From positions 450,480-514,479 of the forward strand of contig NZ_BMNC01000004.1 of NCBI RefSeq assembly GCF_014646255.1: 64,000 nt of DNA, written 5' to 3'. The notes under the pieces are model-generated. The model was not told where the DNA came from. It was given only the letters and a program-made list of their open reading frames with translations, and ran no database searches. Below, in pieces: positions 25,638 through 34,959 of the stretch. Positions within the stretch are counted from its first letter, which is position 1, and each line of letters begins with the position of its first letter. Made by a program: the position numbers and the translations under genes. This stretch comes from Lentzea pudingi. Its GTDB lineage: Bacteria > Actinomycetota > Actinomycetes > Mycobacteriales > Pseudonocardiaceae.

Positions 25638-26605
25638 GACGCCTCCACCGGATGCCGGGCCTTGTTCAGCGCGGCCGAGATCCTCGCGTGCGTCAACGAC
25701 CCCTCGCCGCCGGACACGTTGACCCGCTCTGCCCCCGTGACCATCAGCAGGTCCAGCGCGTCGCGCAGCGAGGAATCCGCGTCGACGGCGGGCGCTGTCG
25801 CGTCCGGCGCGTCGAGCTCGACGTCGGAGATCGGGATCAGTGCGAGGCGCATGAGGCCGGCGCCGTGGCCGATGAAGCTGGACACGTAGTCGTTGGCGGG
25901 GTTGGCGAGGATGTTCGCGGGTGTGTCGAACTGCTCGATCCGGCTGCGTTCGCCCAGCACCGCGATCCGGTCGCCGAGCCGGACGGCCTCGTCGAAGTCG
26001 TGCGTGACGAAGATGATCGTCTTGCCGATGTCCGCCTGCAGCTTGAGGAACTCGGCCTGCAGCTTCTGCCGGGTGATCGGGTCGGTGGCGCCGAACGGTT
26101 CGTCCATCAGCATCACCGGCGGGTCGGCGGCCAGGGCGCGGGCGACACCGACGCGTTGCTGCTGACCGCCGGAGAGCTGCTTGGGGTAGCGGTGGGCGAA
26201 CACCGCGGGGTCGAGCTGGACGGTCCGCAGCAGCTCGTCGACGCGGTTGTTCGTGCGCTCGCGAGACCAGCCCAGGAGCTTCGGGACGGTGGCGATGTTC
26301 TCCGCGATCGTCATGTGCGGAAACAGGCCGATCTGCTGGATCACGTACCCGATGTGGCGGCGGAGCTCGTTGGGGTCCAGTGACAGCACGTCCTGGCCGT
26401 CGATCGTGATCGACCCGCTCGACGGCTCGATGATGCGGTTGATCATCTTCATCGTCGTGGTCTTGCCGCAGCCCGACGGTCCGACGAACATCACGAGCTC
26501 GCCGGGGTCGACGCTCAGCGAGAAGTCCTCGACCGCGGCCTGCTGCTGGCCCGCGTACAGCTTGGTGACGTGGCTCAGTTCGATGCCGACTCCAGGCTCA
26601 GACAC
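25634..26605 (-). CDS. OpuAA/ProV-type ABC ATPase
   Basis: A 323-aa ATPase: Walker A GPSGCGKTTTMKM, Q-loop, signature LSGGQQQRVGVARALA, Walker B VMLMDEPFGATD and switch His in IFVTHDFDEA. The C-terminal extension is short, and its CBS-type domain is weak: one imperfect repeat around RDALDLLMVTGAERVNV. Energises the importer. Overlaps its neighbours on both sides, so it belongs to the same operon. Confidence 0.9.
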   Translation of the reverse strand: MSEPGVGIELSHVTKLYAGQQQAAVEDFSLSVDPGELVMFVGPSGCGKTTTMKMINRIIEPSSGSITIDGQDVLSLDPNELRRHIGYVIQQIGLFPHMTIAENIATVPKLLGWSRERTNNRVDELLRTVQLDPAVFAHRYPKQLSGGQQQRVGVARALAADPPVMLMDEPFGATDPITRQKLQAEFLKLQADIGKTIIFVTHDFDEAVRLGDRIAVLGERSRIEQFDTPANILANPANDYVSSFIGHGAGLMRLALIPISDVELDAPDATAPAVDADSSLRDALDLLMVTGAERVNVSGGEGSLTHARISAALNKARHPVEAS

Positions 26606-27251
26606 GGAGACCCCTCGAGGTGCTGTAGCGGGCGATCAGGACGAAGGCGCCGTCGATCAACAGGGCCAGCAGCACGACGCAGATCGTGCCGGTGAGCGCG
26701 AAGTTGAGCGCGTTGGCCGAACCGAGCGAGGACAGGCCCTTGAAGATGTAGAGGCCGAGACCGGGACCGGCGACGTAGGCTGCGATCGCCGCGATGCCGA
26801 CCGTGAGCTGCGCCGCGACCCGGATGCCGGTGACGATGACCGGCCAGGCCAGCGGCAGCTGGATGCTCAGCAAGGTCTTCACGGGCGTCATGCCCATGCC
26901 GCGCGCCGACTCCACGAGGTGGGCGGGCACCTCCCGCAGACCGACCACGGTGTTCCGCACGATCGGCAGCAGCGAGTAGAAGACCAGCGACACCACCGTG
27001 GGTGCCCAGCCGAGCCCGAGCACGGGGCTCAGCAGTGCGAGCAACGCCAGCGACGGGATGGTGATGGCGATGCCGGCGGCGGTGAGCGCTGCCGTGCGGG
27101 GGACGTTGCGGTCCCACACCAGCAGGCCGATCAGGACGCCGAGGACGGTGGCGATGGCGAGGCTCAGGGCCACCACGGCGAGGTGTTGCAGCGTCAGCAT
27201 GACGAGGTCTTCCCAGCGGCGGGCCAGGAACACGTCGAGAGAACCGGACAC
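26598..27251 (-). CDS. OpuAB-type ABC permease, first gene of the operon
   Basis: A 217-aa permease with EAA loop LVESARGMGMTPVKTLLSIQLPLAWPVIV. GTG at 27251 is chosen because AAAGGAGG lies 6 nt upstream; the frame remains open to 27338 but that would run through the divergent promoter region. First gene of the minus-strand operon that continues to the FGGY kinase at 17476, spacing being short throughout. Confidence 0.87.
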   Translation of the reverse strand: MSGSLDVFLARRWEDLVMLTLQHLAVVALSLAIATVLGVLIGLLVWDRNVPRTAALTAAGIAITIPSLALLALLSPVLGLGWAPTVVSLVFYSLLPIVRNTVVGLREVPAHLVESARGMGMTPVKTLLSIQLPLAWPVIVTGIRVAAQLTVGIAAIAAYVAGPGLGLYIFKGLSSLGSANALNFALTGTICVVLLALLIDGAFVLIARYSTSRGLRV

Positions 27252-27314
27252 GGGGCCTCCTTTCGGCGTCGGTGCCGATGGCCGGGAACGGTAGATTTGG
27301 CGTGGTCTTATGCA

Positions 27315-27353
27315 CAACACGTGTTGGCAATATGGCAACCGCCCTCGTAGCGT
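27315..27353. promoter_or_regulatory. 12-bp palindrome and promoter between the operon and iclR
   Basis: CAACACGTGTTG (27315-27326) is a perfect palindrome in the divergent region, a good IclR-type operator candidate. On the plus strand TTGGCA (27324-27329) lies 18 nt before TAGCGT (27348-27353), which would start transcription about 2 nt before ATG 27362 (near-leaderless). The palindrome overlaps the -35, so self-repression is plausible. Confidence 0.5.
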
Positions 27354-27361
27354 ATGGCCTC

Positions 27362-28198
27362 ATGCAGGGATCACGACGCAACTCGGCAGGCCTGGCTCGC
27401 GACATCGAAGTGCTGGAGGTGCTCGGCCGACCCGAAGCCGTGCAGGCCGGCGGCCTCGGCGTCGTGCGGATCGCCGCCCTCGTCGGCAGGGACAAAACGG
27501 TCGCGTCGCGGACCTTGGCGACCCTGGCCGAGAGCGGGCTCGTCGACCGGGACCCTGACACGCAGGCCTACCGGCTGGGCTCACGGCTCTACGCGCTGGC
27601 CGCCAGGACCTCCGAGGGTGCTCTCGGGTGGAGCGCCCGCGGACGCCTCAAGCACCTGGCGCAGGTGACGCGCGAGACGGCGCACCTGTGCGTGCTGCGC
27701 GGCGGGAACGTGCTGACATTGATGAGCGAACTGAGCCCGAACCGCTTCCACACCACCAGGTGGGAGGGCGTGACGACCGCCGCGTGGCGCACCCCGTCGG
27801 GCCGGGCGCTGCTCAGCGACTGGGACGCGGGCTCGCTCGCCGTCTGGTACGCCGAGCACGGCCACGACGAGGGCGTGCTGGAGGCAGGGGAGCGGGCGGA
27901 CTCGATGTTCGCGGTGCTGGCCCAGCCGTCACCGCGGCCGAACTCGATCACCGACCTGGAGTCGCTGGTCGCGGAGCTGCGGCGGGTGCGGGAACGCGGC
28001 TACGCGACCTCGGACGAGGAACTGGAGCGCGGAGTCGTCGCGGCCTCGGCGCCGGTGCACGACTTCACGTCGCGCGTCGTGGCGGCGCTGAACGTGTCGG
28101 CGCCCAAGGAGCGGATTGGGGGGCAGCTGGACAAGCTGGGCCGGATCGTGTCCGGCGCCGCCCGCGACCTGTCGGCCGCGCTGGGCCACACCGCCTAG
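27362..28198 (+). CDS. IclR-family transcriptional regulator
   Basis: About 278 aa. N-terminal winged helix (VVRIAALVGRDKTVASRTLATLAESGLVDRD, then AYRLGSRLYAL) and the C-terminal IclR ligand domain, with TAHLCVLRGGNVLTLMSEL and GYATSDEELERGVVAASAPV. ATG at 27362 chosen from the promoter position and the usual family length; upstream ATGs at 27332 and GTG/ATG around 27272 are open. Divergent from the ABC importer/Fae operon and probably regulates it. Confidence 0.85.
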   Translation: MQGSRRNSAGLARDIEVLEVLGRPEAVQAGGLGVVRIAALVGRDKTVASRTLATLAESGLVDRDPDTQAYRLGSRLYALAARTSEGALGWSARGRLKHLAQVTRETAHLCVLRGGNVLTLMSELSPNRFHTTRWEGVTTAAWRTPSGRALLSDWDAGSLAVWYAEHGHDEGVLEAGERADSMFAVLAQPSPRPNSITDLESLVAELRRVRERGYATSDEELERGVVAASAPVHDFTSRVVAALNVSAPKERIGGQLDKLGRIVSGAARDLSAALGHTA

Positions 28199-28571
28199 CC
28201 GTAATGACCGAGAGGTCAGGAACGCGGCTGGACGGTAGGCCCTGGAATGCGAAGTGACCGCGGTGGTCGTTGCAGGTGCACTTGCCGGCGAATGGGTTTG
28301 GCTGGCACGCGGGATTGCCAGCGCCGACCACGAGCCGATCCCGAGCAGATCTCGGCCGCCTCTGAGGGGGCGCGCCGTAGTTACTGTCGCTGCCTCAACT
28401 GAAGGTTCCCGCGCCGCTACCCATTTTTCGGACGTGCTGGCCCTCAACTCAGGGTTGAGACCACTGTTCGTCGTCGGCCTCATGAGTTCATCATGGCCAT
28501 CAACAGGCTGGCTCCGCTAGACGTTTGGAGAGCAGTACGCCGCCGGTCTGCCTACACCTCCTGGAGTGCAG
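28199..28571. other. gap without a supported gene
   Basis: 372 bp between iclR and the membrane protein gene. Short open frames exist on both strands but lack ribosome-binding sites and recognisable motifs. Base use becomes less GC-biased after about 28380, marking the start of the accessory zone. Confidence 0.4.
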
Positions 28572-29156
28572 ATGAGTCCTGTGGTTCAGCAACTACTAAC
28601 TCTCGCTGGTGTACTTCTCGGTGCGTCCGCGTCCTTCGCGGCCACGACGTTGACTGAGAGATCGAGGTGGAGGCGGACGCATAGCACGCGGTGGGACGAC
28701 AAGAGGCTTCTTGCTTACACCGACTACGCGAACGCGATCAAGACCGCTGTTCACGTCTGCTACCGGCTCGCCGGAACTCGGGGCTTCCCGGCAGGTGGCG
28801 TCGCGGTCGATCTGGAGACTGGTCTCAAGGAACTGAGCGACGCGGAGCGAGATCGCACAGTCAGGTGGGAACTGGTCCTGTTGCTCGGAAGCCCGGCAGT
28901 CACTGCAGCTGCGCGTCGATGGCACGAATGCCTGTGGAGACTCGAAGCGCTCGCTCGAGGAGAAGCTGCGACCGAGGAAGACTTCCTCAAGATGCATACG
29001 GACTTCAACCAGGCGCGAGATGTCTTCTACGCGTGTGCTCGTGCCGATCTGGGCGTGACCAGTGGCGAGTTGCCTTCGCCGGGACTGCGAGACACGTTTC
29101 GATGGAAGCCTCTGGCGGACAAGACCACGGCGAACCTGACCGAATCTACAAGGTGA
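28572..29156 (+). CDS. hypothetical protein with one N-terminal membrane anchor
   Basis: A 194-aa protein: one hydrophobic segment (about 5-25) followed by a basic stretch TERSRWRRTH and a soluble helical domain (WDDKRLLAYTDYANAIKTAVHVCYRLAG). This layout recurs in actinobacterial proteins of unknown function. ATG 28572 has GGAG 5 nt upstream; GTG 28566 is an alternative. First gene of the accessory zone; no operon partner. Confidence 0.7.
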   Translation: MSPVVQQLLTLAGVLLGASASFAATTLTERSRWRRTHSTRWDDKRLLAYTDYANAIKTAVHVCYRLAGTRGFPAGGVAVDLETGLKELSDAERDRTVRWELVLLLGSPAVTAAARRWHECLWRLEALARGEAATEEDFLKMHTDFNQARDVFYACARADLGVTSGELPSPGLRDTFRWKPLADKTTANLTESTR

Positions 29157-29630
29157 GCAGAGCCGGGAAAGATCAGCGAGCGCCACGGCCGGATAAGACT
29201 GCCGGCATCCTGAGATCCTGCAGCACTTCCGTAGTGGCCACAAACGTTCGGTCCGCACCGGGCGGCCGGATAGTCGACGGTCAGCCGTTCGAACTCTCGA
29301 AGAAGGGGAGCGGGGCCGCAGCAGTAGACCTTGATGTCCGATCCCGCCCGAGTCAAACCACCGCGACTCCCGCGTCCCGTCCGCGTTGTACTTGCGCAGC
29401 CGTTCGTATGCGTCTTCCATCGCTCGTGCCGCTCGAGGAGCTCACGCCAGGGTCTTCCTTCCGCTGGATCGCGTTGGTCACCTGCCGGTGGCTACGCCAC
29501 AGGTCATCCTGTCTCCCCGTCTGCGCGGCAGCAACAGCGTGATCCTCGCCCAGGCCTTACCTGTCAGTTCAGCACGTCCGACCACACAACATCATCTGAA
29601 CACGATCATGAGATATTCGCAGGACTCGCG
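29157..29630. other. gap, possibly decayed coding sequence
   Basis: 474 bp with no intact gene. On the minus strand two frames carry protein-like stretches (MEDAYERLRKYNADGT from 29420 and DIKVYCCGPAPLLREFERL from about 29340) that could be one gene broken by a frameshift, but neither is recognised. Confidence 0.3.
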
Positions 29631-32600
29631 CTAGCCGGAAGCGGTGTGATCAGGTGCCACGAGCAGCCCGGTCGCCCTGGTGGGGGTGGCGCGCGAGCGG
29701 CGCAGGGGATCGGCTGGGCCGGAGGTTTCCGGGAGGTCGCGGAACTTCTTCGAGAGGGTCTTCGCCGCGCGCAGTCTGCTGTTGAACCGGTCCGTGAGGT
29801 TCGCGTAGCCGCCCATGATGTTGTTGACCCGCTCGAAGGCATCGCGCGCCTGGTGCGCTAGTTCCGCGTCCCTGGTGAGCACCGCGTACAGCAACGTGAT
29901 GTCGTGGGCGGCGAGCAGCCGGTTGGGTGAGGGGTGGTCGGCGGCCATCGTGACGAACCGTTCGAACTGCTGCTCGACCAGTTGCGCGTGCCGTCTGCTG
30001 GGCACGGCGATCGCGAGGTCGTTCCGCCGCACGGCGAAGCCCAGTGCCAGCTCCAGAGAGCGGCGTTCCCTGGTGAACTGGATTTCGACCCGGTCGTCGG
30101 TGTCCGCAACGGCGTGCACTCCTCGCATTGCCCTGATCGCCTTCGCCCGGTCGCCGTTGCGCAGCACTTCGGTGTAGGCGAGCTGCGCACGCGCGGTCTG
30201 CAGGCTCTCGCGGTGCAGCAAGTGTTCCTCCCCGGTTTCGTCGTCTCGCGCCTGGAAGTGCGCCGCGTGCCGTGCAGCGGCGGCGAAGCACCGGATCGCC
30301 GCGTCGTAGTGGCCGAACATCTGCAGGATGTGCCCGCGCCCGCTCATGCCGCGGGCGACCCGCGGGTCGGCGGTCCCGAGCGGGCTGTAGCGTGCGGCGT
30401 CAACCTGCCAGGCTCGGGCGTAACGCAGCGCGGCGATGTTCTCAGACTCCATCGCGGCGTGGTAGCGCAGCTGCAGGTACGACAGCCAAAGGTCGACACC
30501 CGCCGCACCGACGTCGGGGAGGTCGACTACGCAACGGCCTGCGGCCAAGGCATCCCGTGCCGCCGCTTCGCCCGTTCGGCGAAGGCCGGTGGAGAGATCC
30601 GATGCGAACAACAATCCGGCCGGCGACTGCAACAACGCCGCGCCGTACGGCACTCGCACCAGCTGTGCGATCTCTGCGCTGCTCCTCAGACCGGAGCGAA
30701 GCTGATCGAGATTGCGTTGTGCGGCGACCGGATCCACCTGGTCACGCTGGAGGGCGGCTCGCAAGGCCTCGTCATCGCTCTTGATCTTCCGCGCGCCGCG
30801 CGAGTCGTCGCCGATCTCGTTGGCGAACTCTTTCACCGACTCGGTTATCGACGGGGGATATGTCCGCTGATCAGCTACGGGCGCGTGCAGGACTTCGCTG
30901 ACTAGATGGCCGATGATCGCACCGCGCAGATCTCCTGGTGGCAACCTCCTCACCAGGTCAGCCATCAGCGGGGCGTCGTTCTCCGGCAGCGGGACGCCGA
31001 TGTGTAGTTGCATCCACAGCCGGATCTCGGCCTCGGTCGTGGGCTCGGGCCGGTACCTGGCGAGAATCTCCCGTGCCTGCACCACATCGCCGGCGTTGTG
31101 CACAGCGGCCAGCAGGTTCCACGCGAGATCTGGATCTTCGCGTACGGCGAGGCCAGTCTTCGCCAAGGTTGCCGCCTCGGAGTACTGGTCACGCTCGACG
31201 TTCCGCGACACCAGCCATTTGCACGCCTGAAGCCGCATGTCGTCCGACAGGGCATCGTTGGAGACGATGGCCGCGCTCACTTCCTCGGCGCGGTCCAAGC
31301 TTTTGTGACGGCGCAACAGATCGGCCAGCAGCACCATCGTGATGGGATCCGGCCGCGACCGGAGTTGTTCCTCACATTCCTGGATGGCGGCATCGGGACC
31401 GGAGTGGTCCTCGAGCACGATGACCAGCACATGCACTGCTTGTGCATCACTCAAGATCAATTCACGCAGCCGCGCTGTACCTAGTTCGTGATCCGTCGTC
31501 CTGGCGAGGTACTCGGCGCGAAGGATCTCCAGAGTGACCTGCGGAAGGGCCTTTCGCCGCGCCAACGAGTCCGCCGCTTCAGGCCACACCCCTAGCCTGA
31601 CCAAACGGGGCACGAACCGTGCCGCGGTCGCATCGTCTTCTGCTTTCTGCACCAACTCGGCCCACATCGCTACGCGTTCTGACGGTGACAGCTCGGCCTC
31701 GGTCTCGAGCGCGGTCAGCTCGCGCAGTCGCGGACCGGCCGGCAGCAGCTGCCGGAAGAACGAGAGAGCAGCCGCGTTGCCGTCAGCGAGAGCCGCCAAC
31801 GCGCCCAGACGGGCGACAGAGGGGGAGACCGACTCGATTTCGAGGGCTGTTCCGCCTTGAGAGATGGGCAAAGCGGCCCGCACGGCCTCGCGGAACTCGG
31901 CATTCGTCACCAGGAGTTCGACGAGGACGGTGAGCGCGTCCGCGCTCGGCCCTGCCCACCGTCGACGATCCTCGACTGCTGCCTGAGCATGACCGACAGC
32001 CCGCCGACGCTCCTGCGGCGAGTGGTTGCCTTCTCTCATCGCGCGTTGCCAGATATTGCGAGCCAGCTCGAGCCGGATTCCGCTGTGCGGCTCGCTGGAT
32101 GCGTCGACCGCACGTTGCCGATAAGCGATCGCCGCGGTCAGATCCCCTCGACGAACCTCGACCTCTCCGAGAGCGTTCAATACCGTGGGTTCGCCGTCGA
32201 GCTGAGCTTCGGACGCCTCACGAATCGACTTCGGAACCTCGATCTCGCCGGCCACGTCCGCGAGGACGTCCAAGATCATGAAGCCGACGTCGGCCAACAG
32301 GGTCTGACCTCCGTCACGGGCACGACCAAGAAGTTCGGCCGCCAGCGGCCGGTCGACGAACACCAGGCTGAGCCCACCGAAAGCGTTCGCGCGAGCTGAC
32401 CTCGGACCCTCCGCGGCGGCAGCGAGCCGGAAGGCTGCGGCCGCTTCCCGATCGGCTGTGTGCTCGCCTGCGTAGGCGGCGACCGCGCACCACAGGTCCT
32501 GGGCCGAATCGCTGTCGGCGAGCCAAGTGGGCTGCGCCGCCGTTACTGAAGCCGCTGTCATCGCGGGTTCTGCACGTCCGGCCGCGAGCCGGTCGGCCAG

Positions 32601-33209
32601 ACGTGCCGCTGCCAGTGGATCCACCTTGGCGGCTCGGCGCAGGTTCGACACCGAGTCCGGTGGGAGTACGCGGTAATGCCCAGGCAACGACCCGATTAGG
32701 GTCTCACTCCGCCCGCCGATTTCGAGCAGCGCGTCACGCGCCGACCGATCAAACGGTTGGTTCCGGGGGACCGTGAGCTTGTAGGCCTTTTTCGTCTCGG
32801 TCACCGAGCTGGTGGAGACTACTTGCCAGTAGGCTTTTCGATCGGTGTCGACGAGGACCACGATGACCGGGAGGGAGTGCCCGAGCCAATACGCGATGTG
32901 GTCGGCGTTCGGCCGGAAGACCCATCCGTCGGCGGTCTCCTCGTCAAACCAGGACGAGCCGCTCTTGATCTGCAGGGCGATCAACCGCCCCGTCACCAAC
33001 TCGTCGTCGGTCTCGATCTCGGCGTGTGCGTCAATTCCGTAGTCCTGCACGGGCTGATCGCGAAAGATCCACTCAAGCTCATCCTCGACCAGGTCGGCGA
33101 CTGCCCGGACGCCGCGGTCGCTGACCCGGGCGGTGTGGCCTCGCCGCATACCAGGTGCTTTGCGACGAGGTACGCCACCGTCTGACGAAGCGCCCGGCTG
33201 TCCATCCAC
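29631..33209 (-). CDS. DUF4365 nuclease-like domain fused to long helical-repeat (TPR-like) protein
   Basis: A 1192-aa protein. Residues about 30-175 match DUF4365: QDYGIDAHAEI (Asp60), LIALQIKSGSSWF (Gln80, Lys82) and the HIAYWLGHSLPVIVVLVD strand, an arrangement like a PD-(D/E)xK nuclease core. The rest, about 190-1190, is nearly all helical with TPR-like repeats. DUF4365 proteins often sit in defence islands, so a nuclease effector with a sensor scaffold is a reasonable guess. GTG 33209 gives the longest form; ATG 33149 is also possible and neither has a clear Shine-Dalgarno site. Flanked by IS and integrase remnants. Confidence 0.72.
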   Translation of the reverse strand: MDGQPGASSDGGVPRRKAPGMRRGHTARVSDRGVRAVADLVEDELEWIFRDQPVQDYGIDAHAEIETDDELVTGRLIALQIKSGSSWFDEETADGWVFRPNADHIAYWLGHSLPVIVVLVDTDRKAYWQVVSTSSVTETKKAYKLTVPRNQPFDRSARDALLEIGGRSETLIGSLPGHYRVLPPDSVSNLRRAAKVDPLAAARLADRLAAGRAEPAMTAASVTAAQPTWLADSDSAQDLWCAVAAYAGEHTADREAAAAFRLAAAAEGPRSARANAFGGLSLVFVDRPLAAELLGRARDGGQTLLADVGFMILDVLADVAGEIEVPKSIREASEAQLDGEPTVLNALGEVEVRRGDLTAAIAYRQRAVDASSEPHSGIRLELARNIWQRAMREGNHSPQERRRAVGHAQAAVEDRRRWAGPSADALTVLVELLVTNAEFREAVRAALPISQGGTALEIESVSPSVARLGALAALADGNAAALSFFRQLLPAGPRLRELTALETEAELSPSERVAMWAELVQKAEDDATAARFVPRLVRLGVWPEAADSLARRKALPQVTLEILRAEYLARTTDHELGTARLRELILSDAQAVHVLVIVLEDHSGPDAAIQECEEQLRSRPDPITMVLLADLLRRHKSLDRAEEVSAAIVSNDALSDDMRLQACKWLVSRNVERDQYSEAATLAKTGLAVREDPDLAWNLLAAVHNAGDVVQAREILARYRPEPTTEAEIRLWMQLHIGVPLPENDAPLMADLVRRLPPGDLRGAIIGHLVSEVLHAPVADQRTYPPSITESVKEFANEIGDDSRGARKIKSDDEALRAALQRDQVDPVAAQRNLDQLRSGLRSSAEIAQLVRVPYGAALLQSPAGLLFASDLSTGLRRTGEAAARDALAAGRCVVDLPDVGAAGVDLWLSYLQLRYHAAMESENIAALRYARAWQVDAARYSPLGTADPRVARGMSGRGHILQMFGHYDAAIRCFAAAARHAAHFQARDDETGEEHLLHRESLQTARAQLAYTEVLRNGDRAKAIRAMRGVHAVADTDDRVEIQFTRERRSLELALGFAVRRNDLAIAVPSRRHAQLVEQQFERFVTMAADHPSPNRLLAAHDITLLYAVLTRDAELAHQARDAFERVNNIMGGYANLTDRFNSRLRAAKTLSKKFRDLPETSGPADPLRRSRATPTRATGLLVAPDHTASG

Positions 33210-33279
33210 CGACTAATTATTGAGCAGCGCGCGGCCTTCGGTGAGGAGAAACGCCGAATCGGTGACGAGACCGCATAGA

Positions 33280-34205
33280 GCCTGTCCTGTAAGCCGTTGA
33301 TCTGGGCGTCTGGTATTTCACTGCGGTGGTTGGTCGCGGTGAGTTGACGGATCGGGCGTGGGCGGCGATCGCGCCGCTGCTGCCCCCTGTGTGGGGCGGT
33401 GGGCGGCGGTGAAGGGATCACCGTCAGGTGATCAACGCGATCCTGTGGAAGCTGCGGACCGGTGCGCCGTGGCGTGACCTGCCCGAACGGTATGGGCCGT
33501 GCAAGACCGCGCATGAACGGTTGCGGTTGTGGACCGAGGATGGCACCTGGGCACGCATCCCAGACGAGGTGATCGTCAAGGACGACTCCATCGGCGATGT
33601 CGAGTGGGTGATCAGCGTGGACTCCAGCGTCGTGCGGGCCCATCAGCACTCGGCCGGAGCCCGGAAAAAGGGGGCTGTACTGCCGGAACCGAGGCTCTCG
33701 CCGTCGACGGGGAAGGACTCGGCCGCTCCCGCGGCGGACTGAGCACCAAGACCCACTTCGCGGTCGACGGCCGTGGCCTGCCGATGCGGATCCTGCTCGC
33801 CGCCGGCCAGGTCGGCGACAACCCGCAACTACTGCCTCTGCTCGACGGCATCCGCGTCCGGCGCGACGACCCGGGCCGTCCGCGATCATGACCGAGTGCC
33901 GTGATCTCGGATAAGGCATACTCACATCCCTCGACACGACAAGCATTACGCCGCCGGAAGATCACGTTCGTCAGCCCGAAACGCGCCGACCAGATCGCCC
34001 TCCGCATGAGCAAAGGCGCCCGTGGCGGGTGATAACCGGCGTTCAACGCCGAGTGGACAAGCAGCGCAGCGTGGTCGAACGATGCTTCAACCGGCTCAAG
34101 CAGTTCCGCGAACTCGCCACTCGCTATGCCAAGCGCGTTGCCCAGTACCAGCCGAACTCACCATCGCCGCTATCGTGCTCTGGCTCTGATGACTGACAGG
34201 ATAAG
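33280..34205 (+). mobile_element. decayed IS5-family insertion sequence
   Basis: About 925 bp. The ends carry an imperfect inverted repeat around TCCTGT (left near 33284-33292; right, reversed, near 34195-34203). The transposase between them is broken, so the copy is dead. No target-site duplication could be fixed. It separates the DUF4365 gene from the integrase module. Confidence 0.6.
33326..34189 (+). pseudogene. IS5-family transposase, several frameshifts
   Basis: Segments in different frames make up one transposase: ELTDRAWAAIAPLLPP from 33326 (stop at about 33408), VINAILWKLRTGAPWRDLPERYG and DSSVVRAHQHSAGARKKG (first DDE Asp) in 33428-33690, GLSTKTHFAVDGRGLPM after a shift near 33690, PDAVISDKAYSHPSTRQALRRR (second Asp region) near 33890, then SVVERCFNRLKQFRELATRY to the TGA at 34187-34189. 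Clearly inactive. A different IS5 subgroup from the relic at 17160. Confidence 0.8.
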
Positions 34206-34458
34206 CACTAGTAGTACTTTGTTAGGTGTTGCTGACCTGGTCGGAAACCTTCGGAGCGGTGAAACACACCAATTCGAGGCCGCGTTCTGGGAGCTGTACC
34301 TGCACTACCGCCGGACTGGATGTCTGCACCACCGGACTTCGACGAAGGCTGAGATCGACTGGCCTGGAGTGCAGTGGGTCGAAGGGGCACGGTTGCCACA
34401 GGAACTTGTTGGCCGGACGCGAAGGAGTGGATCTTGAGTCGCTGCTCAACATGCGCCA

Positions 34459-34485
34459 GCGCACTTGATTCGCAGTCAAGTGCGC
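34459..34485. repeat. 10-bp-stem hairpin
   Basis: GCGCACTTGA, 7-nt loop TTCGCAG, TCAAGTGCGC. The inner 5 bp and loop look like a tRNA anticodon arm but the stem is twice too long and no D-arm precedes it. Possibly a tRNA-derived palindrome or recombination site. Confidence 0.45.
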
Positions 34486-34502
34486 CGAACCGCGGTCAAA
34501 GC

Positions 34503-34576
34503 ACCTGTTTTTGCAGGTCAGCGGCTCGTGAACCCGTATCTGGGGTCAAGGGGTCGCAGGTTCGAATCCGGTCATT
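34503..34576 (+). other. tRNA-3'-half-like segment, candidate att remnant
   Basis: A hairpin ACCTG-N6-CAGGT (34503-34518) is followed by GGGGTCGCAGGTTCGAATCC (34550-34569), which carries a perfect tRNA T-loop consensus (GGTTCGAATCC) but no complete cloverleaf upstream. Such 3' halves are what integrating elements leave behind at attL or attR. It does not match the neighbouring tRNA-Val(CAC), so it would come from a different element. Confidence 0.4.
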
Positions 34577-34959
34577 CTAACGGTTTGAGTCAGCCCGGTG
34601 ATCCAGGTGAAAGCTCAAGTCGCCGGGAATTTCGTGCATTCGAAACGATCGATATTTGATCATCATGTTGATCAATGGCCGGTGGAGGAGTCGCGAACTC
34701 CTCGCCTTCTTTCTCGTGCTCCTCGAGGCGCAAATTTCGTACCTGCGCTTCCGGTACGCCTTCCGAGCGAGGGCTGCCGCCTCCTGCGCTACACCATCAC
34801 GGAGCTTGTCGATGCCGACTAGCCCCAGTGGATCATGGTCGGAAGGGACTTGGTCACTTCCAGACGGGTGAATCCGAAGCTGTCATCGGTTGAGGTGTCC
34901 CCAACGGGCTCGTAAATCGGAGTTAAGAGGCGTCAAGTCGTCTCTCCGGGAGGACACCC

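Larger units (their letters stand above)
34206..34959. other. gap with attachment-site-like debris
   Basis: 754 bp of visibly lower GC than the flanks, with no intact gene. In 34210-34437 one plus frame shows a protein-like remnant (LVGNLRSGETHQFEAAFWELYLHYRR) resembling the start of uncharacterised phage or defence proteins, but it lacks a start and stops early. Hairpins and a tRNA-like segment are listed separately. Confidence 0.35.

Noticed and set aside
28254..28520. Small plus-strand gene after iclR
   Set aside because: No ribosome-binding site, no motif and atypical composition.
34459..34576. A complete tRNA gene
   Set aside because: An anticodon-like hairpin and a T-arm are present, but no acceptor stem, no D-arm and wrong spacing; treated as debris.
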